Below the pieces are notes generated by a model. It saw only the letters and a program-made list of their open reading frames with translations, had not been told where the DNA came from and made no database searches. A program made the position numbers and the translations under genes. A stretch of DNA of 5,494 nucleotides from Pedosphaera sp. (GTDB taxonomy: Bacteria > Verrucomicrobiota > Verrucomicrobiae > Limisphaerales > Pedosphaeraceae): positions 1 to 5,494 of the forward strand of contig JAQGPB010000450.1 of NCBI GenBank assembly GCA_028293265.1, given 5' to 3'. Position 1 is the stretch's first letter, and every line of letters starts with the position of its first letter. Below are positions 1-5,494 of this stretch, one piece after another.

Positions 1-132
1 CAGTTGCTGGGACTGCTGGTGGCTTTCATCGGGGAAAAGTTGACGATGCAGATCGTTTGCGGGATCTGGCCGAAAGTCCTGCTCAACATTTTGGATTTGG
101 ACAATGGGAACAACAATGAAAACAAAAAATAA
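1..132 (+). CDS. 3' end of an unrecognised gene (partial)
   Basis: This frame is open from the first base to TAA at 130-132 and encodes the last 43 residues of a protein that begins outside the window. I chose it over the other two frames because 28 of its first 36 codons end in G or C, matching the neighbouring genes. Frame 3 is T/A-rich at third positions, and frame 2 stops early. The visible peptide starts hydrophobic (LLGLLVAFIGEKLTMQIV), continues with GIWPKVLLNIL, and ends in an Asn/Lys-rich tail. It could be a final amphipathic or membrane-associated helix, but I do not recognise the family. Its end overlaps the start of the KaiC-like gene by 29 bases (17 if that gene starts at 116), so the two are probably translationally coupled and co-transcribed. 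Confidence 0.6.
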   Translation, partial: QLLGLLVAFIGEKLTMQIVCGIWPKVLLNILDLDNGNNNENKK

Positions 133-1684
133 AGGCACTGGTCCTAAGGGGAACAAACAAGCCGGGCAAAAACCGGGGAAGGTCAGGATAGACCAAATTC
201 CATCCGGGGTGCGCGGCCTCGACGAAATTCTGGGCGGCGGCTTTCCCGAATACTCCTTCAACATCATCGCGGGGACGCCCGGCTGCGGGAAAACCACGCT
301 TGCGCATCAAATCGCCTTTGCCAACGGGACGCCGAAAAAGCCCGCGCTCTATTTCACCGTGCTCGGGGAACCCGCGCTGAAAATGCTGCGCTATCAGCAA
401 CAATATTCCTTCTTTGACGAATCGAAGGTCGGGCAGGCCGTCCGCTTCGTCAATCTGGCGGACGTGGTGCTGGAGAAGGATTTGAACGCGGTTTACGAGG
501 AGATCATCGGGCAGGTCAAGGCGCTCAAGCCGGGCATTGTGATTGTGGATTCCTTCCGCACGGTGGTGCGACGGGAGGCTGCGGGCAACGACGGCTTCGA
601 GATGCAAGCTTTCGTCCAGCGTTTGGCACAGTTCCTGACCTGCTGGCAGGCGACGACGTTTCTGGTGGGGGAATATGCCGAGGCGGAGATCCGCGACAAT
701 CCGATCTTCACCGTGGCCGACGGCCTGATCTGGCTCTGGCAGGTGGCGGAGAGAAACTCCGTGGTGCGGAAGCTGCAAATCATGAAACTGCGCGGCCAGT
801 ACTCGGTGCCGGGATTGCACACGCTCCGCATCGACGACGGCGGAATCCAGGCATACTCGCGCACGCTCGGGTTGACCGGACACAAAATGAACATTGGACC
901 GCGCCGGCTGCTTTCCACCGGCATACCTGAGCTGGACAAGATGATGGGAGGGGGAGTTCCCGAAGGCGACAGTCTCCTGGTGGCTGGTCCGTCCGGCACC
1001 GGCAAATCGGCGCTGGCGACGCAATTTATCGCCCAAGGGTTGAGGCAGGGGGAACCGGGAATCATGGCGATCTTCGAGGAGCGTCCCAACGGATACACGC
1101 AACGCGCCGACAGCATTGGCTTGAATTTAAAAACTCCGCAGGCCACCGGAAAGCTCGAAATTCTTTACCTGCGGCCGCTTGACCTTTCGGTGGATGAAAC
1201 GATGCAGGAAATTCTCGATGCCATCGAAAGGGTGGGGGCCAAACGGCTGGTGATTGATTCGCTGGTCGGTTTTGAAATGGCGCTGGCGCCAGGGTTTCGG
1301 GCGGACTTTCGCGAGTCGCTCTACCGGATGATCGGGGCGTTGACCGGAGCGGGCATCACGATCCTGAGCACCGTCGAGGTGGAGGATACTTTTACCGGGC
1401 TGGCGTTCAGCCACTATGCCATTTCGTTTCTTACCGATGACATCATCCGGCTGCGTTATGTGGAGATTGACGGCCAGCTCCGGAAGGTGATCGTGGTCAT
1501 CAAGATGCGCGGCGGCAACCACAGCAAGGACATCCGCGAATATGTGATCACCGACAAAGGTGTCGTGGTCATCCAGCCGCGGCGCACTGACTATCAGGGT
1601 TTGATCACCGGAATCCCGCAGCAAACCGGGCCGCGTCATGCGCAGGAAAAAGAAGCGGCGCCGGAACCAAAACAAAAAATGTAA
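104..1684 (+). CDS. KaiC-like two-domain RecA-fold ATPase (circadian clock protein KaiC family)
   Basis: This 526-residue protein has the length and two-domain layout of cyanobacterial KaiC (519 aa). Domain 1 (about 28-255) has Walker A GTPGCGKT at 57-64, Walker B ending at D149, and a KLRG motif at 228-231. Domain 2 (about 262-505) has Walker A GPSGTGKS at 295-302, the catalytic Glu pair E325/E326, Walker B ending at D385, and KMRG at 467-470. Aligned by eye to KaiC, the phosphosite Ser431 corresponds to S441, while Thr432 is replaced by F442. In domain 1 the first catalytic Glu (KaiC E77) is replaced by G88, in a TVLGEP motif. KaiC family members form hexamers that hydrolyse ATP and can autophosphorylate; whether this one does is inference. 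No kaiA or kaiB is visible, and a histidine kinase and receiver follow directly, so a signalling switch is more likely than a full oscillator. The start is uncertain: ATG 104 has no clear ribosome binding site, while in-frame ATG 116 is preceded by GGGAA. The Lys/Gly-rich first 27 residues look disordered. Confidence 0.93.
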   Translation: MGTTMKTKNKGTGPKGNKQAGQKPGKVRIDQIPSGVRGLDEILGGGFPEYSFNIIAGTPGCGKTTLAHQIAFANGTPKKPALYFTVLGEPALKMLRYQQQYSFFDESKVGQAVRFVNLADVVLEKDLNAVYEEIIGQVKALKPGIVIVDSFRTVVRREAAGNDGFEMQAFVQRLAQFLTCWQATTFLVGEYAEAEIRDNPIFTVADGLIWLWQVAERNSVVRKLQIMKLRGQYSVPGLHTLRIDDGGIQAYSRTLGLTGHKMNIGPRRLLSTGIPELDKMMGGGVPEGDSLLVAGPSGTGKSALATQFIAQGLRQGEPGIMAIFEERPNGYTQRADSIGLNLKTPQATGKLEILYLRPLDLSVDETMQEILDAIERVGAKRLVIDSLVGFEMALAPGFRADFRESLYRMIGALTGAGITILSTVEVEDTFTGLAFSHYAISFLTDDIIRLRYVEIDGQLRKVIVVIKMRGGNHSKDIREYVITDKGVVVIQPRRTDYQGLITGIPQQTGPRHAQEKEAAPEPKQKM

Positions 1685-1694
1685 AAAAAACCAT

Positions 1695-2987
1695 ATGGGA
1701 GCCAAAACTACGCCAACAGCGAGCCACAAGCCAGCCGGACCGTCGGAAATCTACCTCGCGATGAACGAGGCCCTGCTGCTCGGATCCGTGCGCCAGCATC
1801 AGCTTACCAAGGCGGCGGAGGGGTTGAACGCACAACTGCTGCTGGAAATAGCGGAGCGCGTCAAGGCCGAGGAGTCTTTGCGGGTGAGCGAAGGGCGCTT
1901 CCGGGCGCTGGTGATGACCGGCTCGGCTGTGGTTTATCGAATGAGCCCGGATTGGAGCGAAATGCGCCAACTCGATGGCCGGAATTTTATCGCGGACAGG
2001 ACCAAACCAAGCGGCGGCTGGCTTCAGGAATACATTTGCGAGGCAGACCAATCCAAGGTGAAGGCGGCCATCAACGAGGCTGTCCGCACCAAGGCGCCCT
2101 TTGAATTGGAACACCGGGTCCGGCGCGCGGACGGAACGGTGGGCTGGACACACTCACACGCTGTCCCCATCCGTGATACGGAGGGGGAAATCGTCGAATG
2201 GTTCGGCACCGCGAGCGATATAACCGAGCGGAGGAGGGCCGCGGAGGAAATCAGCCAATTGAACTTGCAGCTGGAGCAACGGGTCATTGAACGCACGGCG
2301 CAACTGCAAGGCGCGAACGACGAGCTGGACGCATTCAGTTATTCCGTGTCCCATGATTTACGCGCGCCGCTGCGCCATGTGATGGGCTATGCCGAACTGT
2401 TGCAAAAGGACGACGGGCCGCAACTTTCCGAAAAGGGCATCCGCCACCTTGGGGCGATTTGTGAGGCAGGGCAAAAAATGGCAAATTTGATTGACGATCT
2501 GCTGGCCTTTGCGCGCATCGGAAAATCCGAGTTGAAAAAATCCCCGGTCAACCTCAACCAACTGGTCCGGGAGGTATTGGCTGACGGTGAACTGGACACG
2601 AAAGAGCGGGATGTCGTCTGGGAGATACTCCCGCTCCCGACGGTGCTGGCCGATCGGGCGCTTTTACGCCAGGTGCTGGTCAACCTGATCTCCAATGCCA
2701 TAAAATTCACCAGCGAACGCCCCCGGGCAGAAATTAAAATTGGCTGCGCCCCGGAGGGGGATACGGAAACGGTGATTTTCGTCTGCGACAACGGCGCGGG
2801 TTTCAACCAGCTTTACGGGGATAAACTGTTCGAGGTGTTCCAGCGGCTGCATAGCGAGAGCGAGTTTGAAGGCACGGGCATCGGCCTGGCAAACGTCCGG
2901 CGCATCATTCAGCGCCACGGCGGCCGGACGTGGGCGGAAGGGGTGATGGGAGCCGGCGCGACATTTTATTTTTCAATTCCAAAATAG
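1695..2987 (+). CDS. Cytosolic PAS-domain sensor histidine kinase (HisKA-HATPase_c)
   Basis: The protein has 430 residues from ATG 1695. The frame stays open upstream to ATG 1638 (449 aa), but the extra 19 residues are an almost purely Lys/Arg/Asn stretch made by reading the 3' end of the KaiC-like gene in another frame. I therefore prefer 1695, 10 bases after the KaiC stop. In 1695 numbering, a coiled-coil-like N-terminus (about 22-65) leads to a PAS domain of PAS_3 type (about 66-178, ending in SDITERRRAAEE). A second coiled coil (184-213) follows, then the H-box SHDLRAPLR with phosphorylatable H220, an N-box centred on N334, the G1 box DNGAGF (365-370), an F-box and the G2 box GTGIGL (393-398). 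All catalytic boxes are intact. There is no signal peptide or membrane segment, so it should sense a cytosolic ligand, redox state or partner protein; the PAS ligand cannot be deduced. The partner is probably the receiver 18 bases downstream, and the overlap or tight spacing with the KaiC-like gene suggests joint regulation. No Shine-Dalgarno precedes either start. Confidence 0.92.
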   Translation: MGAKTTPTASHKPAGPSEIYLAMNEALLLGSVRQHQLTKAAEGLNAQLLLEIAERVKAEESLRVSEGRFRALVMTGSAVVYRMSPDWSEMRQLDGRNFIADRTKPSGGWLQEYICEADQSKVKAAINEAVRTKAPFELEHRVRRADGTVGWTHSHAVPIRDTEGEIVEWFGTASDITERRRAAEEISQLNLQLEQRVIERTAQLQGANDELDAFSYSVSHDLRAPLRHVMGYAELLQKDDGPQLSEKGIRHLGAICEAGQKMANLIDDLLAFARIGKSELKKSPVNLNQLVREVLADGELDTKERDVVWEILPLPTVLADRALLRQVLVNLISNAIKFTSERPRAEIKIGCAPEGDTETVIFVCDNGAGFNQLYGDKLFEVFQRLHSESEFEGTGIGLANVRRIIQRHGGRTWAEGVMGAGATFYFSIPK

Positions 2988-3005
2988 TCCCCCATCAAAA
3001 TCCAA

Positions 3006-3551
3006 ATGATAGCTGACAACGGAAATCTAAAAAAAATCCTCCTGGTCGAAGATGACCGGCGGGATGTGGAGCTGTCGCTGAGGGCGTTGGAGAAGCTGCA
3101 TCTGTCGGACCGGGTGGTGGTGGCCCGCGATGGCGAGGAGGCGCTGGACTATCTTTTCTTCCGGGGAGAATTCAAAAACCGGCCCGGGGGCGATCCGGTT
3201 GTGGTGTTGCTCGACAACAAGATGCCAAAGATCGGCGGGCTGGAAGTGTTGAAAATCATCAGGGCGGATGAGCATTTGCAAATGCTCCCCGTCGTGGTGT
3301 TCAGTTCCTCGCGTGAAAAGAATGATCTGCTCAAATTTTACAAACACGGCGTCAACGCCTACGTGATGAAGCCATTGGACTTTACAGAGTTCGTGAATGC
3401 GATTCAACAGCTTGGCACTTTTTGGGCGACCGTCAATGAGCCTCCCCCTGTGACACCCGGGGAGGCAGACGGAGTTCGGAATCCTGGCGCGGTTCCGCTC
3501 GAAAAAGCAGCAGATAGAATTCTCGCTCCAAGCACTGCCTCTTTAGAATGA
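3006..3551 (+). CDS. Rcp1/CheY-like single-domain response regulator with unusual C-terminal tail
   Basis: This 181-residue protein is a receiver domain (about 9-140) with no DNA-binding or enzymatic output domain. Key residues are present: the acidic cluster E15-D16-D17 in ILLVEDD, phosphoacceptor D70 in VVLLDNKMPKIGG, the switch Ser (S100, in VVVFSSS) and the conserved K122 in VMKPLDF. The long loop after DYLFFRGEF and the D70 context match the Rcp1 type of receivers that partner with phytochrome-like histidine kinases. It lies 18 bases after the histidine kinase stop and is very probably its phosphoacceptor (inference). Such proteins usually end near the FW...NEPPP motif (139-148), at about 145-150 residues. 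Here about 33 more residues follow, rich in Ala, Pro and Gly and without a recognisable domain. Only 13 of those 33 codons end in G/C, against 28 of 33 in residues 11-43. The tail may be recently acquired by a frameshift. No Shine-Dalgarno site is visible before the ATG. Confidence 0.93.
   Translation: MIADNGNLKKILLVEDDRRDVELSLRALEKLHLSDRVVVARDGEEALDYLFFRGEFKNRPGGDPVVVLLDNKMPKIGGLEVLKIIRADEHLQMLPVVVFSSSREKNDLLKFYKHGVNAYVMKPLDFTEFVNAIQQLGTFWATVNEPPPVTPGEADGVRNPGAVPLEKAADRILAPSTASLE
3440..3466 (+). other. Perfect 8-bp GC-rich inverted repeat inside the response regulator 3' end
   Basis: The arms GCCTCCCC (3440-3447) and GGGGAGGC (3459-3466) are exact reverse complements separated by 11 bases, so the RNA could form a strong hairpin. 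It sits exactly where the conserved receiver ends and the atypical tail begins. No T-tract follows, so it is not a classical intrinsic terminator. It could be a relic of a former 3' UTR or an mRNA-stabilising structure. Confidence 0.55.
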
Positions 3552-3904
3552 TCCTTGATCCGTTTCCGAGCGGGTTGGGTTTTCGGACGATTGTCAGAAA
3601 ATGCCTGGATTAAGGAGTCAAAAGTTTGATTCCCTGAAAGTTCACCGTTTTCCAGAGCATACGGCGGTAAGAAGTCATGCAAGAGCGCCATGAATGATGC
3701 CCCTGCCATTGTTCAAAGGCATTATTCCGAACGAGCGGCACGGCATCCCTTCCGGCACTCTCCATGAACCTCGGAGGTGGCGGAAGTTCGAAATGATTGA
3801 AACTACGAGGATTATGTGTCGAGGTGCGCAGAGGTCTGCCCCTCTCCCCGGCCCTCCACTCCCATTTAGTTAAGGAATAAGCAGCCCCTATTCATGAACC
3901 CGGA

Positions 3905-3941
<37 letters not shown>

Positions 3942-3954
3942 AGAGGGAAAGAAG

Positions 3955-3972
3955 GCTCGCGGGGACGCTCGC
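3955..3972. repeat. Short direct repeat GCTCGC with 12-base period
   Basis: GCTCGC occurs at 3955-3960 and again at 3967-3972 within a GC-rich block directly after the heptamer array. The two elements together may form one composite intergenic repeat (inference). Confidence 0.4.
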
Positions 3973-3999
3973 CCGACCGATGTCGCCCACCGTAGCCGG

Positions 4000-4037
4000 T
4001 TCAATAATAAGGGTTTGGAGGTTATTGAATTTTTTTT
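4000..4037 (+). promoter_or_regulatory. Perfect dyad followed by T8: possible terminator, attenuator or operator
   Basis: The arms TTCAATAA (4000-4007) and TTATTGAA (4022-4029) are exact reverse complements around a 14-base G-rich loop. They are followed immediately by eight T (4030-4037). In RNA, two outer G-U pairs could lengthen the stem. A hairpin plus U-tract is the shape of an intrinsic terminator, although this stem is AU-rich and weak. It lies only 36 bases before the kinase ATG, which leaves little room for a promoter after it. It could therefore be a leader attenuator, or the two half-sites could bind a dimeric regulator at the promoter. The sequence alone does not decide between these. 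Confidence 0.4.
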
Positions 4038-4060
4038 GTAACATTTTCTGGGTTTTGCTT

Positions 4061-4065
4061 AGGAG
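4061..4065 (+). promoter_or_regulatory. Shine-Dalgarno site of the Ser/Thr kinase gene
   Basis: AGGAG lies 8 bases before ATG 4074 and fixes that start. It is the only strong ribosome binding site in the window; the three genes starting at 104, 1695 and 3006 lack a comparable one. Confidence 0.8.
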
Positions 4066-4073
4066 CAGGGTAT

Positions 4074-5494
4074 ATGAGTGAAGCAGAAGCGAATAATCCT
4101 AACATGCCGGAAAAATGTCCCAACTGCGGTGCGCCGCTGCCGTCAGGCGTGCTGGCGGGGCTTTGCCCTGCCTGCCTGCTGAAGCAGGGCGCCGCCCAAG
4201 ATACCAACGTCAATGTGCCGCCGGAAACGACGCCGTTTCAGCCGCCGAGCATCGCGGAGGTGGCGCGGATGTTTCCGCAGCTCGAAATCCTCGATTTCAT
4301 CGGCAAGGGCGGGATGGGCGCGGTCTATAAGGCGCGCCAGCCGGGGCTGGATCGCATCGTGGCGCTGAAGATTCTGCCGCCACAGACGGCGAGCGGCCCG
4401 GGCTTCATCGAGCGGTTCAATCGCGAGGCGCGCGCGCTGGCCCGGCTGACGCATCCGAACATCGTAACGGTCCATGAATTCGGCCAGGTGAACGGGCTGC
4501 CCTTTTTCATCATGGAGTTCGTGGACGGGCTGAACCTGCGCCAGTTGGAGCGGGCGGGCCAGCTTTCGCCGCGCGAGGCGTTGCAGATTGTGCCGCAGAT
4601 TTGCGAGGCGCTTCAGTTCGCGCACGACGAGGGGATCGTCCATCGCGACATCAAGCCGGAAAACATTTTGGTGGACAAAAAGGGCCGGGTGAAGATTGCC
4701 GATTTTGGCATCGCAAAAATCATGGGCGCGGTGCAGGACGTTTCGCTTACGGAAACGAAGGGGGCCATCGGCACGCCGCATTACATGGCGCCGGAGCAGT
4801 TGGAGAAGCCGACGACGGTGGATCATCGCGCGGACATTTTTTCTTTGGGGGTGGTGTTCTACGAAATGTTGACCGGGGAGTTGCCGCTGGGGAAATTCGC
4901 CCCGCCGTCGTCCCGCAGGGTGGAGGTGGACGTGCGGCTGGATGATGTGGTGCTCCGGGCCCTGGAGAAAGACCCGGAGCGCCGCTACCAGCAGATCAGG
5001 CAGGTCAAGACCGCCGTGGACACCATCGGCAGCACCGCCGCTCCCCCTCCATCAGCAACGGGCGAAGCGCTGGCCCGCGAAATCCTGGCCAAAGATTACA
5101 CGGTGGACATCCGCAGTTGTGTGCGCCGCGCCTGGGGGCTGGTGCGAAGCCATTTCTGGCCGTTGGTCGGCATCACCGCGCTCATCATGGGACTGCTGGC
5201 GGTCGCCAATTCTGCTGGAGAAGCTTTCGGGGCAAGATCGGCGCGTGGCGGCATTTCGATTGGGACTTCGGTCGTGATGCTGCTCATCTATGGTCCATTG
5301 ATGGGCGGATTGTCCCTATATTATCTCAAGACCATCCGGGGTGAGCCGAGGACCATTGAGACTGCTTTTTCCGGTTTCAGCAGCCGGTTTCTCCATCTCT
5401 TTCTCGCGGGATTTGTCATGTGGGTGCTGACCATCCTGGGATTTGTCTGCTTCGTGGTGCCCGGCATTTATCTCCTGGTCGCCTGGATGTTCAC
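4074..5494 (+). CDS. Membrane-anchored Ser/Thr protein kinase with N-terminal zinc ribbon (partial, open at the window end)
   Basis: The frame runs from ATG 4074 without a stop to the last base, giving 473 visible residues. Residues 15-34 hold a zinc-ribbon-like CPNC-x12-CPAC motif. The Hanks-type kinase domain spans about 70-318: glycine loop GKGGMGAVYKA (77-87), ATP-anchoring K99 in VALK, helix-C E118, catalytic loop HRDIKPEN (190-197) with D192, metal-binding DFG (210-212) and APE (239-241). All catalytic residues are intact, so it should phosphorylate Ser/Thr on proteins at the cytosolic membrane face. After a Pro/Ala linker (322-329) comes a membrane region with hydrophobic segments at about 360-378, 397-418 and 440-473, including a VVPGIYLL stretch. 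This part resembles multi-spanning YciC/DUF975-like membrane domains, a resemblance judged by eye. The usual PASTA, TPR or beta-propeller C-termini are not seen in the visible part. It is probably transcribed separately from the upstream cassette, given the 522-base gap and the strong ribosome binding site. Confidence 0.93.
   Translation, partial: MSEAEANNPNMPEKCPNCGAPLPSGVLAGLCPACLLKQGAAQDTNVNVPPETTPFQPPSIAEVARMFPQLEILDFIGKGGMGAVYKARQPGLDRIVALKILPPQTASGPGFIERFNREARALARLTHPNIVTVHEFGQVNGLPFFIMEFVDGLNLRQLERAGQLSPREALQIVPQICEALQFAHDEGIVHRDIKPENILVDKKGRVKIADFGIAKIMGAVQDVSLTETKGAIGTPHYMAPEQLEKPTTVDHRADIFSLGVVFYEMLTGELPLGKFAPPSSRRVEVDVRLDDVVLRALEKDPERRYQQIRQVKTAVDTIGSTAAPPPSATGEALAREILAKDYTVDIRSCVRRAWGLVRSHFWPLVGITALIMGLLAVANSAGEAFGARSARGGISIGTSVVMLLIYGPLMGGLSLYYLKTIRGEPRTIETAFSGFSSRFLHLFLAGFVMWVLTILGFVCFVVPGIYLLVAWMF

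Noticed and set aside
83..1729. Long minus-strand open frames (83-1102, 493-1146, 1127-1729)
   Set aside because: They lie antisense to the KaiC-like gene, whose motifs are unmistakable. Their products are rich in His, Arg and Pro with no domain, as expected for shadows of GC-rich coding DNA.
1605..2918. Minus-strand open frames opposite the histidine kinase (1605-2153, 2024-2296, 2154-2354, 2358-2561, 2387-2806, 2664-2918)
   Set aside because: All are antisense to a kinase with every catalytic box intact, and none shows a recognisable motif.
1..3551. kaiA or kaiB gene in the cassette
   Set aside because: No KaiB-like thioredoxin-fold protein of about 100 residues or KaiA-like protein is encoded in any plausible frame. 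The upstream partial gene cannot be judged.
3566..3588. Intrinsic terminator after the response regulator (TCCGA ... TCGGA)
   Set aside because: The stem is only 5 bp around a 13-base loop, and no T-tract follows.
3404..3709. Minus-strand 101-codon open frame over the response regulator end and the intergenic DNA
   Set aside because: It is the only antisense frame partly outside a gene. It overlaps the receiver 3' end, has no ribosome binding site or motif, and does not show neighbour-like codon use.
3690..3796. Small + strand open frames (25 codons from 3690, 10 codons from 3764)
   Set aside because: They are short, without a ribosome binding site or recognisable motif, and there is no independent support that they are translated.
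4015..4044. Sigma70-type promoter before the Ser/Thr kinase (TTGGAG, 18 bases, TAACAT)
   Set aside because: The -35 match is poor, the candidate overlaps the dyad and T-tract, and A/T-rich sequence gives such matches by chance.
4115..5344. Alternative-frame + strand open frames inside the Ser/Thr kinase (4115-4330, 4601-4945, 4942-5277, 5117-5344) and the antisense frame 4143-4826
   Set aside because: The frame from 4074 encodes a continuous kinase and membrane domain through all these positions; the others are shadows.

Overview
The window reads as a GC-rich bacterial chromosome segment with strong G/C preference at codon third positions. The organism is most likely a member of the Verrucomicrobiota or a neighbouring PVC lineage. 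This is inferred from gene content: a stand-alone KaiC-like ATPase beside a PAS histidine kinase and an Rcp1-type receiver, a Ser/Thr kinase opening with a CxxC...CxxC zinc ribbon, heptamer tandem repeats between genes, and mostly absent Shine-Dalgarno sites. No rRNA or other decisive marker is present, so the taxonomic call is tentative.

Left part (1-3551): four genes lie head to tail on the + strand with overlaps or very short gaps. They are the 3' end of an unrecognised gene (1-132), a two-domain KaiC/RadA-like ATPase (104-1684), a soluble PAS-HisKA-HATPase histidine kinase (best start 1695, end 2987) and a single-domain response regulator (3006-3551). The layout suggests one transcript. 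The simplest model, which is inference, is that the KaiC-like ATPase is a nucleotide-driven, possibly autophosphorylating, switch linked to a cytosolic His-Asp phosphorelay whose output is a receiver without a DNA-binding domain. No kaiA or kaiB is visible. The response regulator carries a C-terminal tail of about 33 residues with atypical codon use. The tail starts at a perfect GC-rich inverted repeat and a run of five C. Removing one C would restore a stop at the usual family length.

Middle (3552-4073): about 520 bases without a convincing gene. This stretch holds a 7-bp tandem repeat (3905-3941), a short direct repeat (GCTCGC twice, 3955-3972), and a perfect 8-bp dyad followed by eight T (4000-4037) just upstream of the next gene.

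Right part (4074-5494, open at the window end): a Hanks-type Ser/Thr protein kinase with an N-terminal zinc ribbon, a complete catalytic core, and a C-terminal multi-spanning membrane domain cut off by the window edge. It has a clear Shine-Dalgarno site, unlike the upstream genes, and is probably a separate transcription unit. The window therefore pairs a His-Asp/KaiC signalling cassette with an adjacent Ser/Thr kinase. Whether they are functionally linked cannot be told from the sequence.
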